In this document: positions 34,652 to 41,379 of the stretch, piece by piece | How the letters are laid out: every line of letters starts with the position of its first letter | How positions within the stretch are numbered: the first letter of the stretch is position 1 | NCBI GenBank assembly: GCA_934183135.1 | Contig: CAKPRX010000009.1 | Coordinates: 1 to 41,379 of the forward strand | Length of the DNA: 41,379 bases | Origin: an uncultured Prevotella sp. | GTDB taxonomy: Bacteria > Bacteroidota > Bacteroidia > Bacteroidales > Bacteroidaceae | Reading direction: 5' to 3' | The notes under the pieces: model-generated | Databases searched by the model: none | Seen by the model: only the letters and a program-made list of their open reading frames with translations | Told to the model about the DNA's origin: nothing | Position numbers and translations under genes: made by a program

Positions 34652-36300
34652 CGGTGCAGGGTCAGTATCTGTCGGCATATATCGTCATGGCATTGGTAAG
34701 CGATGGTGGCGTGGATGGCACGGGCGCGCTCGGCGAGCGACTGGCTGCCAGCGCCGTGGCCCTGGTGGCCCTGGTAGCCGTCGTTCTCGATGACCAGCTG
34801 GTGGGGCGCGAGTTCTACGTGGATATAGGTGGCATGGGCATGGCGGCGAATGTTGGTAACCGTCTCCTGGAGCACGCGGTAGAGCTGAAAGGCCACATGG
34901 GGAGCCACCACCACGCCGGGGTCACTGCCGAAGGTGGCGCCGGCAACGGCCTGCAAGTAGGCGCGGGCACACTCCTGAAACGAGGTGTGGGCAAACCGGG
35001 GCGGCATAAGCTCGTGACTGATGCGCCGCACGTCCTGATGCAGGTCGCGGAGCATCTGGGCCGACTCCTCGACAGGCTGCGTGTCCAGGCAGAGCGACAG
35101 TCCGAGCAGGTCGCCGGCTATGCCGTCGTGGAGCTCGTGGCCCAGCCGGTCGCGCTCCTGCTCCATACCCTCGATATAGCGGCGGGCACTCCTGAGACGG
35201 GCTCCGCGGCGCACGAGCCATACGGCGGCCCCGAGCGCCACACAGACCACGGCCACCACAGCCAGGATGGCCAGCAGCCGGTTCTGGCGCGCTGAGAGAC
35301 GGGCTATCTCCAGCTCCTTCTGCGCGGTGTCGTACCGGGCCGTAAACTCGCTCAGCTGACTGTCTATGGCTGTCTGGGCCATAGAGTCCTTGGCGGCCAG
35401 GGCCTGCTCGTAGCACTGGGCAGACAGGGCGGGCTGGTGCAGGTCGGCATAGTTGCGCGCCATGATGGTATAGAGGCGGTCGGCGGGCGTAATCAGCCCC
35501 TGGGGGCGCAGGCTGAGTATCAGCTGCTGCACGGCGATGCTCTCGCGGTAGCGGCCCAGCTGGCGCAGCACCAGATACTTCTCCTCCAGATAGCCCTGGC
35601 CCTCGGGCGAGGCAGGGCTGACCCGCCGGAAGAGCGTGTCGCACACGGCTATGTAGCGGTCTATGGAGTCGGCCAAGGCGGCAGAGCGCCGAGGCGCGGG
35701 GGCGGCGGTCTTCATCTTCAGGAAGTAGTCTATGATGGCCGTATAGCCCTTGAGCATGTAGTTGGGGCGGTGCTGGCGGCGGGCCTCGGCGGCCATGGCA
35801 CGCAGGGTGGCTATGGCCTCGGTATAGCGGCCCCGCAGGGTGAGTATGCTGCCATACGTGTAGTCGCAGTACATTATCATGTCGATGTCGCGGCTGGCAT
35901 GGGCTGTCCGGGCGGCCCGCCGGGCGTAGCGCTCGGCCTCGGCCACGCGGCTGGTGTTGGCATACAGGATGGCTATGCTGCACAGCACGTGCGAGAGTTC
36001 TGACTTGTCGCCCGACTGCTGTGCCAGCGTCAGCGCCCGCTGGTAGCAGTACAGGGCCGAGTCGGCATGCTCGGTAATGCGGTAGGCTACGCCCTGGTTG
36101 GTAAGGGCCACCGCCTCGGCCACGCGGTCGGCCCGGCTATGGGCCAGGCGCTGGGCACGCCGGTAGGAGCCAAGGGCACGCTCGTACTGTCCCGCCTGGA
36201 GCAGCGAGTCGCCCTGCTCGTTGTACTGCTCGCAGGCATCGGTCTGTGCCCAGAGCATGGGGCCACACAGGGCCAGGACAAGGGTTAGGATATACTTCAT
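34648..36300 (-). CDS. TPR-containing sensor histidine kinase (HisKA_3 type)
   Basis: A 550-residue kinase of the NarX/DesK group. A signal peptide (1-18) leads into TPR-like repeats (about 20-290: ALGSYRRAQRLAHSRADRVAEAVALTNQGVAY; ADSALYCYQRALTLAQQSG), placing the sensor outside the inner membrane. One membrane helix lies near 345-365. The dimerisation helix carries the phospho-acceptor His in LGHELHDGIAGDL near residue 389. The ATPase part has the N box ETVTNIRRHAHA near 490 and a short, divergent G region (IENDGYQGHQGHG...LAERARAI), which looks reduced compared with canonical DNGxG. It forms an operon with the response regulator. The signal is unknown. Confidence 0.92.
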   Translation of the reverse strand: MKYILTLVLALCGPMLWAQTDACEQYNEQGDSLLQAGQYERALGSYRRAQRLAHSRADRVAEAVALTNQGVAYRITEHADSALYCYQRALTLAQQSGDKSELSHVLCSIAILYANTSRVAEAERYARRAARTAHASRDIDMIMYCDYTYGSILTLRGRYTEAIATLRAMAAEARRQHRPNYMLKGYTAIIDYFLKMKTAAPAPRRSAALADSIDRYIAVCDTLFRRVSPASPEGQGYLEEKYLVLRQLGRYRESIAVQQLILSLRPQGLITPADRLYTIMARNYADLHQPALSAQCYEQALAAKDSMAQTAIDSQLSEFTARYDTAQKELEIARLSARQNRLLAILAVVAVVCVALGAAVWLVRRGARLRSARRYIEGMEQERDRLGHELHDGIAGDLLGLSLCLDTQPVEESAQMLRDLHQDVRRISHELMPPRFAHTSFQECARAYLQAVAGATFGSDPGVVVAPHVAFQLYRVLQETVTNIRRHAHATYIHVELAPHQLVIENDGYQGHQGHGAGSQSLAERARAIHATIAYQCHDDICRQILTLHR

Positions 36301-36420
36301 ACGTATAATATAATTAAGGTATAAGGGCCGGCACCCTGACGGCGGCGGCTGATTGACGGGGCTAAGTTACAAATAAATTGACAGAAAACAGACTTATAGC
36401 GACGATTATTTTCCCGTCAC

Positions 36421-36663
36421 TCAGTCTATCGCGGTTTGGGCCGAGGCCGCCAGCAGGCCGCTGCGGTAAGCCTTGCCCACCAGGTGGGCGGCATTGCGCA
36501 CGCCCAACTTGGCAAAGAGGCTCTTGCGGTGGTACTCTATGGTATTCTCGGACACAAAGAGGCGACCGGCAATCTCGACCGAGGTAAGACCGTACGATAT
36601 AAGCTCGAGAACCTGGTGTTCCCGAGCCGACAGGTGTATCTCCAAATCGCGGTCGTGCTGCAT
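36421..36663 (-). CDS. single-domain LuxR-type DNA-binding protein
   Basis: An 80-residue protein that is essentially just a LuxR helix-turn-helix (LSAREHQVLELISYGLTSVEIAGRLFVSENTIEYHRKSLFAKLGVRNAAHLVGKAY). Its recognition helix closely matches that of the neighbouring response regulator (SENTIEYYRKRL), so it could share target sites. There is no receiver domain. The start is taken at MQHDRDLEIHLS; a longer frame to 36699 crosses a TAATTTTG -7 box (minus strand 36694-36687). It lies 121 bases upstream of the kinase gene on the same strand and might be part of the same regulatory locus. Confidence 0.8.
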   Translation of the reverse strand: MQHDRDLEIHLSAREHQVLELISYGLTSVEIAGRLFVSENTIEYHRKSLFAKLGVRNAAHLVGKAYRSGLLAASAQTAID

Positions 36664-37018
36664 CCCTAATCGTACAAATGGTCTAACAAAATTAGGCATT
36701 TATCGGTGTACGCGCCATGATTTGCAACCACATTCCAACCCTCTTCACCGCAAAACTACGGACAGCCGTAGGCCCGCCAACGGCAGCATGACGGAAAACC
36801 GTAGCCGCGAAGCACCTCCCCGGCATGTTATTCCGAAAAATTCTTACTATCACCGTCCCCCGGCAAGACTTCTCCCTGGCTTGGGCGGCCGATGGGGGCA
36901 GCCTGGCCTTCGTGCCTAACAAAGAAGATAACGCCCTGCTGACACTTGCGGATGCCGCTGACTGTGTCGTGCGACGCGGATGGGCACAGGCAGAAGCGCT
37001 CATAGCAAGCCACCCCGT
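36664..37018. other. intergenic stretch, one weak small reading frame
   Basis: Apart from the -7 box for the small LuxR gene, the only thing of note is a 66-codon plus-strand frame at 36825-37025 with an ATG start, whose end overlaps the first bases of repeat copy 3. Its codon usage is mixed, it has no promoter or family resemblance, and I do not count it as a gene. Confidence 0.3.
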
Positions 37019-37169
37019 ATCGTAAATATTTTTCTGATTTTGCATAAATATACATTTCCTGTGTTTCGGCATCGCGCGAGGGCTTTTCGGCCCTCTGTCG
37101 TTTGCCTGTACGCTCGCCGAGGGGATGGCGGCGTCGAAAAAGTCAATTCTCAGGCCACCCGAGAACCGC

Positions 37170-37227
37170 CATTTTTTCGCTCGCGATGGTCATTAGAATC
37201 GTAATGACCATCGCGAGCGAAAAAATG
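37170..37227. repeat. 58-bp perfect palindrome, copy 3
   Basis: 26-base perfect arms around loop GAATCG. Relative to copy 1, one pair next to the core has changed from T-A to C-G on both arms, a compensatory change. Confidence 0.9.
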
Positions 37228-37425
37228 ACCATCGCGGCGACCCCGAAAATCATCTTCGTAAGAGCTGGAAATAGCAGCTGAAAAAGCACAAAACACCCCT
37301 ATTTTGTAAAAGACTGTTACTTTTACGACCCTCACAATGGCCCGAAACGGCCCCGAAAGCCCCGAAAACCGTCCTGGTTTGATGGAAAATCACGGAAATA
37401 GCACCCCAAAAAACAGCCATTATGG

Positions 37426-37471
37426 CTGTATATTTATACATAAATGCCTCAAGTTTTGCATAAATATACAG
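37426..37471. repeat. 46-bp inverted repeat with two ARG-box-like sites, copy 3
   Basis: Arms CTGTATATTTATACATAA and TTTTGCATAAATATACAG around a 10-base centre. Each arm contains a match to TGNATWWWWATNCA. Confidence 0.8.
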
Positions 37472-37680
37472 CCGCGTGTAAAGGTTTTTCACCATAGCTC
37501 GTGCCGTGGCCATAATCCTGACAGCATCCGTGGCGTAGACCCCAGCCCCCCTGACCCGACGCTTCGCCACTTTGACATAAAACATACAGCGCCTCGGCCA
37601 TTTGAGCATGCTCATGGCGCCCTGTATCCACGCTTTACAACTAACTTTTGTGGCAACCACCTATTAAAAAGGCCAAAATG

Positions 37681-37712
37681 TTTGCAGGGATGCGAAATAA
37701 TGCGTAACTTTG
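37681..37712 (+). promoter_or_regulatory. promoter of rimP-nusA-infB
   Basis: TTTG (37681-37684), 20 bases, TAACTTTG (37705-37712): full consensus. The leader to the rimP ATG at 37774 would be about 55 bases and contains a strong hairpin. Confidence 0.8.
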
Positions 37713-37725
37713 CACCATTCAGAGG

Positions 37726-37754
37726 AATGAGGGGCCCTGCAAGGGTTCCTCATT
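37726..37754 (+). promoter_or_regulatory. leader hairpin before rimP, possible attenuator
   Basis: AATGAGG-GG-CCCT / AGGG-TT-CCTCATT pairs as a continuous 13-bp stem (two G-U pairs) with a three-base loop. It occupies most of the leader and is followed by TTGTATTAAT, a weak T-run. It could terminate or slow transcription before the nusA operon, which would suit feedback by NusA; that is inference. Confidence 0.55.
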
Positions 37755-37773
37755 TTGTATTAATAAAAACTGT

Positions 37774-38241
37774 ATGATAGACAAAAACGTTGTAAAGAGT
37801 GTAGTAGAAGAGTGGCTCAAGGACAAGGACTACTTCCTGGTAGACATTGAGATTAGCCCGGACAACCGCATCGTGGTAGAGATAGACCATGCCGACGGCG
37901 TGTGGATAGAGGACTGCGTGGAACTGAGCCGCTATGTCGAGGAGCATATAAGCCGAGACACAGAGGACTACGAACTCGAGGTAGGCTCGGCCGGCCTGGG
38001 ACAGCCGTTCAAGGTGGCGCAGCAGTACATCAACTTTATCGGCGAGAACGTAGAGGTCATGGACGCCGAGGGCAAGAAGGTGAAAGGCGTGCTGAAGAGC
38101 GTAGACGGCAACGACTTCGTGGTGACCACCACGGAGAAGGTTAAGGTGGAGGGAAAGAAACGCCCGCAGATGCAGGAGGTGGACCACCACTACCAGATGG
38201 ACAAAGTGAAATATACTAAATACTTAATAAGTTTCAAATAA
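37774..38241 (+). CDS. rimP: ribosome maturation factor RimP
   Basis: A 155-residue RimP, needed for maturation of the 30S subunit. The N-terminal domain (1-80) has VDIEISPDNRIVVEIDHADGVWIEDCVELSRYVEE, and the C-terminal SH3-like domain (85-155) contains YELEVGSAGLGQPFK at the junction. The conserved PGL-type loop reads SAGLGQP, a common Bacteroidota variant. It is the first gene of rimP-nusA-infB, a nearly universal order, with nusA starting four bases after its stop. Confidence 0.95.
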   Translation: MIDKNVVKSVVEEWLKDKDYFLVDIEISPDNRIVVEIDHADGVWIEDCVELSRYVEEHISRDTEDYELEVGSAGLGQPFKVAQQYINFIGENVEVMDAEGKKVKGVLKSVDGNDFVVTTTEKVKVEGKKRPQMQEVDHHYQMDKVKYTKYLISFK

Positions 38242-38245
38242 GGCT

Positions 38246-39511
38246 ATGGCAGCAAAGAAAGCAAGCGAAGAGACAATCAGCATGATTGATACCTTCAAGG
38301 AGTTTAAGGATACCAAGAATATAGACCGCACTACGCTGGTAAGCGTGCTCGAAGAGAGTTTTCGCAACGTACTGGCCAAGATATATGGTAGCGACGAGAA
38401 CTTTGACGTAATCGTCAACCCTGACAAAGGCGACTTCGAGATATACCGCAACCGCGTCGTGGTCGAGGATGGCAAGGTCGAGGACGAGAACAAGGAGATA
38501 AGCCTGGCCGACGCACGCAAGATAGAACCCGACTACGAAGTCGGCGAGGATGTCTCTGAGAGTGTCGACTTTGCCAAGTTCGGCCGCCGCGCCATCCTTA
38601 CCCTCCGCCAGACCCTGGCTTCTAAGATACTGGAACTGGAGCACGACTCCCTATATAATAAGTACAAGGACCGCGAGGGCCAGGTCATCTCGGCCGAGGT
38701 CTACCAGATATGGAAGCGTGAGGTACTGCTCGTAGACGACGAGAACAACGAGCTGATACTGCCCAAGTCTGAGCAGATACCCTCTGACATGTACCGCAAG
38801 GGCGAAACTATCCGCGCCGTGATAGAGCGTGTGGACAACGAGAACAACAACCCCAAGATAATACTGAGCCGCACCAGCCCTAAGTTCCTGGAGCGCCTGC
38901 TCGAGGCCGAGGTGCCCGAGATAGCCGACGGACTCATCGTCATCAAGAAGATAGCCCGTATGCCCGGCGAGCGCGCCAAGGTGGCCGTAGAGAGCTTTGA
39001 CGACCGCATAGACCCCGTGGGCGCCTGCGTGGGTGTCAAGGGTAGCCGTGTACACGGCATCGTACGCGAACTGGGCAACGAGAACATCGACGTCATCAAC
39101 TGGACAGCCAACACCAAGCTCTACATACAGCGCGCACTGAGCCCCGCACGCATCAACAGCATCAACGTGAACGAGGAGGAACACAAGGCCGAGGTATATC
39201 TGCAGCCAGAGGAGGTGAGCCTGGCCATAGGACGCGGCGGTATGAACATCAAGCTGGCCTCTATGCTCACCGAGTACACCATCGACGTGTTCCGCGACGT
39301 AACTGACAACGAGGCCGAGGAAGACATCTACCTGGACGAGTTCTCTGACGAGATAGACCAGTGGGTTATCGACGCCGTGAAGGCCCTGGGACTGGACACA
39401 GCCAAGCAGGTGCTCAACGCGCCCCGCGAGATGCTGATAGAGAAGGCCGACCTGGAAGAGGAAACCGTAGACCACATGCTGGAGGTACTGCGTGCAGAAT
39501 TTGAACAATAA
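38246..39511 (+). CDS. nusA: transcription termination/antitermination factor NusA
   Basis: A 421-residue NusA. The N-terminal RNA polymerase-binding domain (1-~130) is followed by S1 (about 135-200), KH1 (GVKGSRVHGIVRELGNENIDV near 265-285) and KH2 (AIGRGGMNIKLASMLTEYTIDV near 330-350), and an acidic helical tail ending in a short helix-hairpin-helix-like segment. The length is that of Bacteroidota NusA, without the two C-terminal acidic repeats of E. coli. It controls pausing, termination and antitermination. It sits between rimP and infB. Confidence 0.96.
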   Translation: MAAKKASEETISMIDTFKEFKDTKNIDRTTLVSVLEESFRNVLAKIYGSDENFDVIVNPDKGDFEIYRNRVVVEDGKVEDENKEISLADARKIEPDYEVGEDVSESVDFAKFGRRAILTLRQTLASKILELEHDSLYNKYKDREGQVISAEVYQIWKREVLLVDDENNELILPKSEQIPSDMYRKGETIRAVIERVDNENNNPKIILSRTSPKFLERLLEAEVPEIADGLIVIKKIARMPGERAKVAVESFDDRIDPVGACVGVKGSRVHGIVRELGNENIDVINWTANTKLYIQRALSPARINSINVNEEEHKAEVYLQPEEVSLAIGRGGMNIKLASMLTEYTIDVFRDVTDNEAEEDIYLDEFSDEIDQWVIDAVKALGLDTAKQVLNAPREMLIEKADLEEETVDHMLEVLRAEFEQ

Positions 39512-39537
39512 ACTACAATAATAAAGAGGTATAATTG

Positions 39538-41379
39538 ATGAGTATCAGATTAAATAAAGCATTAAGAGAACTGAATATAGGACTCCAAACGGCAGTGGAG
39601 TTCCTGGAGAAACGGAAAGAACTGGGCGAAGTGAAGTCGGAACCCAGCTTCAAGCTGAACGACGCTCAGTACGCAGCCCTCCTGGAAGCATTCAAGCAGG
39701 ACGCCGACGTACGCAACAAGGCCGAGCTGCTCACACAGAAGAAGACACAGGTCAAAAAGCAAGCCAGCAGCGAGAAGGCTAAGTCGGCTGACGAGCTGCT
39801 GAAACGCCAGACACAGAAATTTACCATGGTGGGCAAGATAGACCTGGACAACCTGGGCAAGAAGCCCAAGGCCGCCGCATCTGCTACTCCAGCCTCTGAA
39901 AAACCGGAAGCGAAGACTGCTGCCGTGAGTCAAGCGCCGGAAAAGAAAACCGCTCCTGCCAAAGCCGAGCCCAAACCGGCCGAGGAGCCGAAAGCTGCTC
40001 CAGAGCCAAAGGTGGTGGCCGAGGCCCCCAAGGCCCCTAAGACTGAGAAGAAGACCGCCGAACCGGCCAAGGAGGTGACTGAGAAAACTCCGGCTGCCGC
40101 CAACGAGAAGCCGGAGGCCGTAGCCAGCAAGCCCGCGACCAACGTTTTCAAACTGAAGACCGAGACCAAGCTACGCAACGCACCTAAGGTAAACGTGCTG
40201 GGCAAGATAGACCTGGACGCCATCAACCAGAGCACTCGCCCGAAGAAGAAAACCAAGGAGGAGAAGCGCAAGGAGCGCGAGGAGAAGGCTCAGCAGAAGA
40301 ACGGCGAGAAGAAGAAGCGCCAGCGCATAGGCAAGGAGCGCGTAGACATCAACGCCGAGGCCGAGAACAGCCGCAAGAAGAAGGCCAACGGCAACAATGG
40401 CAACAACAACAATAACGGCAACAACAATAAGAACAACGGTAAGAACCGCAAGCGCAACCAGAAACCGCTGGAGGTAGACGACGAGGCCGTGGCACGCCAG
40501 GTTAAGGAGACGTTGGCACGCCTTACCAGCAAGAACCAGAACAAGAAGGGCGCCAAGTACCGCAAGGAAAAGCGCGAGGCAGTACAGGAAAAACTCTCAC
40601 AGGAGGCCAAGGCCGAGCGCAAGGAGAGCAAGACGCTGAAGCTGACCGAATTTGTAACCGTAAGTGAGCTGGCCACGATGATGGACGTAAGCGTCACCCA
40701 GGTTATATCGACCCTTATGGGCGTAGGCATCATGGTGTCTATCAACCAGCGCCTCGACGCCGAGACCATCAACCTCGTGGCCGAGGAGTTCGGGTTCAAG
40801 ACCGAGTACGTGAGCGCTGAGGTACAGGAGGCCGTGAGCGTAGAGGAAGACGACGAGGCCGACCTGGTGCCCAGAGCACCTATCGTAACCGTGATGGGCC
40901 ATGTAGACCATGGCAAGACATCGCTCCTGGACCACATACGCAATACCAATGTCATAGCCGGCGAGGCCGGCGGCATCACCCAGCATATCGGTGCCTACAG
41001 CGTAACGCTGAAGAACAACCGCAAGGTGACCTTCCTCGACACCCCCGGTCACGAGGCGTTTACCGCCATGCGTGCCCGTGGTGCCCAGGTTACCGATATC
41101 GCCATCATCATTATCGCCGCCGACGACTCGGTGATGCCCACCACCAAGGAGGCCATCGCCCATGCCCAGGCAGCCGGCGTGCCCATGGTGTTTGCCATCA
41201 ACAAGATAGACAAGCCGGGTGCCAACCCCGACAAGATACGCGAAGACCTGGCCAACATGAACTTGCTGGTCGAGGAGTGGGGCGGCAAGTACCAGTGCCA
41301 GGAGATTAGTGCCAAGAAGGGTATCGGCGTAGACGAGCTCATGGAGAAGGTGCTGCTCGAGGCCGACATGCTGGACCTG
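39538..41379 (+). CDS. infB: translation initiation factor IF-2 (5' part, cut by window end)
   Basis: The first 614 codons, open to the last base. Residues 1-~55 form the IF2 N-terminal helical domain ([15 protein letters not shown]). A long Pro/Ala/Lys/Glu-rich linker follows, with a motif repeated twice (LGKIDL near residues 105 and 220) and an Asn/Gly/Lys-rich low-complexity patch near 285-310. A second N-terminal-like domain (about 375-435) precedes the GTPase domain: P-loop GHVDHGKT (454-461), DTPGHE (501-506), NKID (555-558) and SAKK (591-594). The protein delivers initiator tRNA to the 30S subunit. The ATG at 39538 lies 26 bases after nusA. Confidence 0.96.
   Translation, partial: MSIRLNKALRELNIGLQTAVEFLEKRKELGEVKSEPSFKLNDAQYAALLEAFKQDADVRNKAELLTQKKTQVKKQASSEKAKSADELLKRQTQKFTMVGKIDLDNLGKKPKAAASATPASEKPEAKTAAVSQAPEKKTAPAKAEPKPAEEPKAAPEPKVVAEAPKAPKTEKKTAEPAKEVTEKTPAAANEKPEAVASKPATNVFKLKTETKLRNAPKVNVLGKIDLDAINQSTRPKKKTKEEKRKEREEKAQQKNGEKKKRQRIGKERVDINAEAENSRKKKANGNNGNNNNNGNNNKNNGKNRKRNQKPLEVDDEAVARQVKETLARLTSKNQNKKGAKYRKEKREAVQEKLSQEAKAERKESKTLKLTEFVTVSELATMMDVSVTQVISTLMGVGIMVSINQRLDAETINLVAEEFGFKTEYVSAEVQEAVSVEEDDEADLVPRAPIVTVMGHVDHGKTSLLDHIRNTNVIAGEAGGITQHIGAYSVTLKNNRKVTFLDTPGHEAFTAMRARGAQVTDIAIIIIAADDSVMPTTKEAIAHAQAAGVPMVFAINKIDKPGANPDKIREDLANMNLLVEEWGGKYQCQEISAKKGIGVDELMEKVLLEADMLDL

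Larger units (their letters stand above)
37019..37530 (+). repeat. intergenic 0.5-kb repeat element, copy 3
   Basis: Forward copy. Blocks: terminal segment 37019-37039, ARG-box-like site 37040-37055, GCCTGTACGCTCGCCGAG block 37104-37125, palindrome core 37179-37218, CTATTTTGTAAAAG 37299-37312, CGTCCTGGTTTGATG 37370-37384, 46-bp inverted repeat 37426-37471, CGTGTAAAGGTTTTTC from 37475. All interblock distances equal those of copies 1 and 2. It lies upstream of the rimP operon; bases 37531-37680 show nothing further. Confidence 0.88.

Noticed and set aside
36825..37025. A 66-codon frame as a small gene.
   Set aside because: It lacks a promoter and family resemblance, and its 3' end runs into repeat copy 3.

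Overview
The window looks like a chromosomal segment of a GC-rich member of the Bacteroidales (Bacteroidota). The evidence is the repeated use of the Bacteroidota promoter pattern (TTTG or TTG, about 19-21 bases, then TAnnTTTG) and the gene content: a type II glutaminyl cyclase of the oral-Bacteroidetes kind, a BspA-like leucine-rich surface protein with a Bacteroidota-style C-terminal tail, a TPR-bearing histidine kinase, and a short 421-residue NusA. Prevotellaceae or a neighbouring family is my guess; no rRNA or other marker fixes the genus.

Layout. Bases 1-1923 are AT-rich accessory DNA holding a JAB/JAMM-like protein and a small exported partner. Bases 1950-5470 (minus strand) hold an Lrp regulator, a fused C26 amidotransferase-M19 dipeptidase and a glutaminyl cyclase. 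Bases 6157-9672 hold a Dna2-like nuclease-helicase and tRNA-Leu(CAA) with its own promoter and terminator. Next come manC and an SH3 protein (plus), greA and a HIT protein (minus), a compact promoter-terminator unit that may make a ~64-nt RNA, then a plus-strand envelope/tRNA-modification run: SDR epimerase, PAP2 enzyme, miaB, MsbA-like ABC exporter, LpxL-like acyltransferase. An AT-richer AlbA_2/Schlafen-type ATP-binding gene follows. Bases 21704-28788 (minus) hold a seven-gene membrane operon: SpoIIM, a polytopic protein, DUF4129, DUF4350, MoxR, DUF58, RDD. Then come a large surface protein, a serine hydrolase, a two-component pair and a one-domain LuxR protein (all minus), and finally rimP-nusA-infB (plus, infB cut by the window end).

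The most striking feature is a family of three non-coding intergenic repeats of about 0.5 kb (about 5640-6143 inverted, 21164-21685, 37019-37530). They differ by many substitutions, yet the distances between their conserved blocks are identical to the base in all three copies (21, 16, 48, 22, 53, 40, 80, 14, 57, 15, 41, 46). Each copy holds a near-perfect long palindrome, a 46-bp inverted repeat with a variable 10-bp centre, and three sites matching the ARG-box-like pattern TGNATWWWWATNCA. The copies lie 15.4 and 15.9 kb apart. I do not recognise this element.
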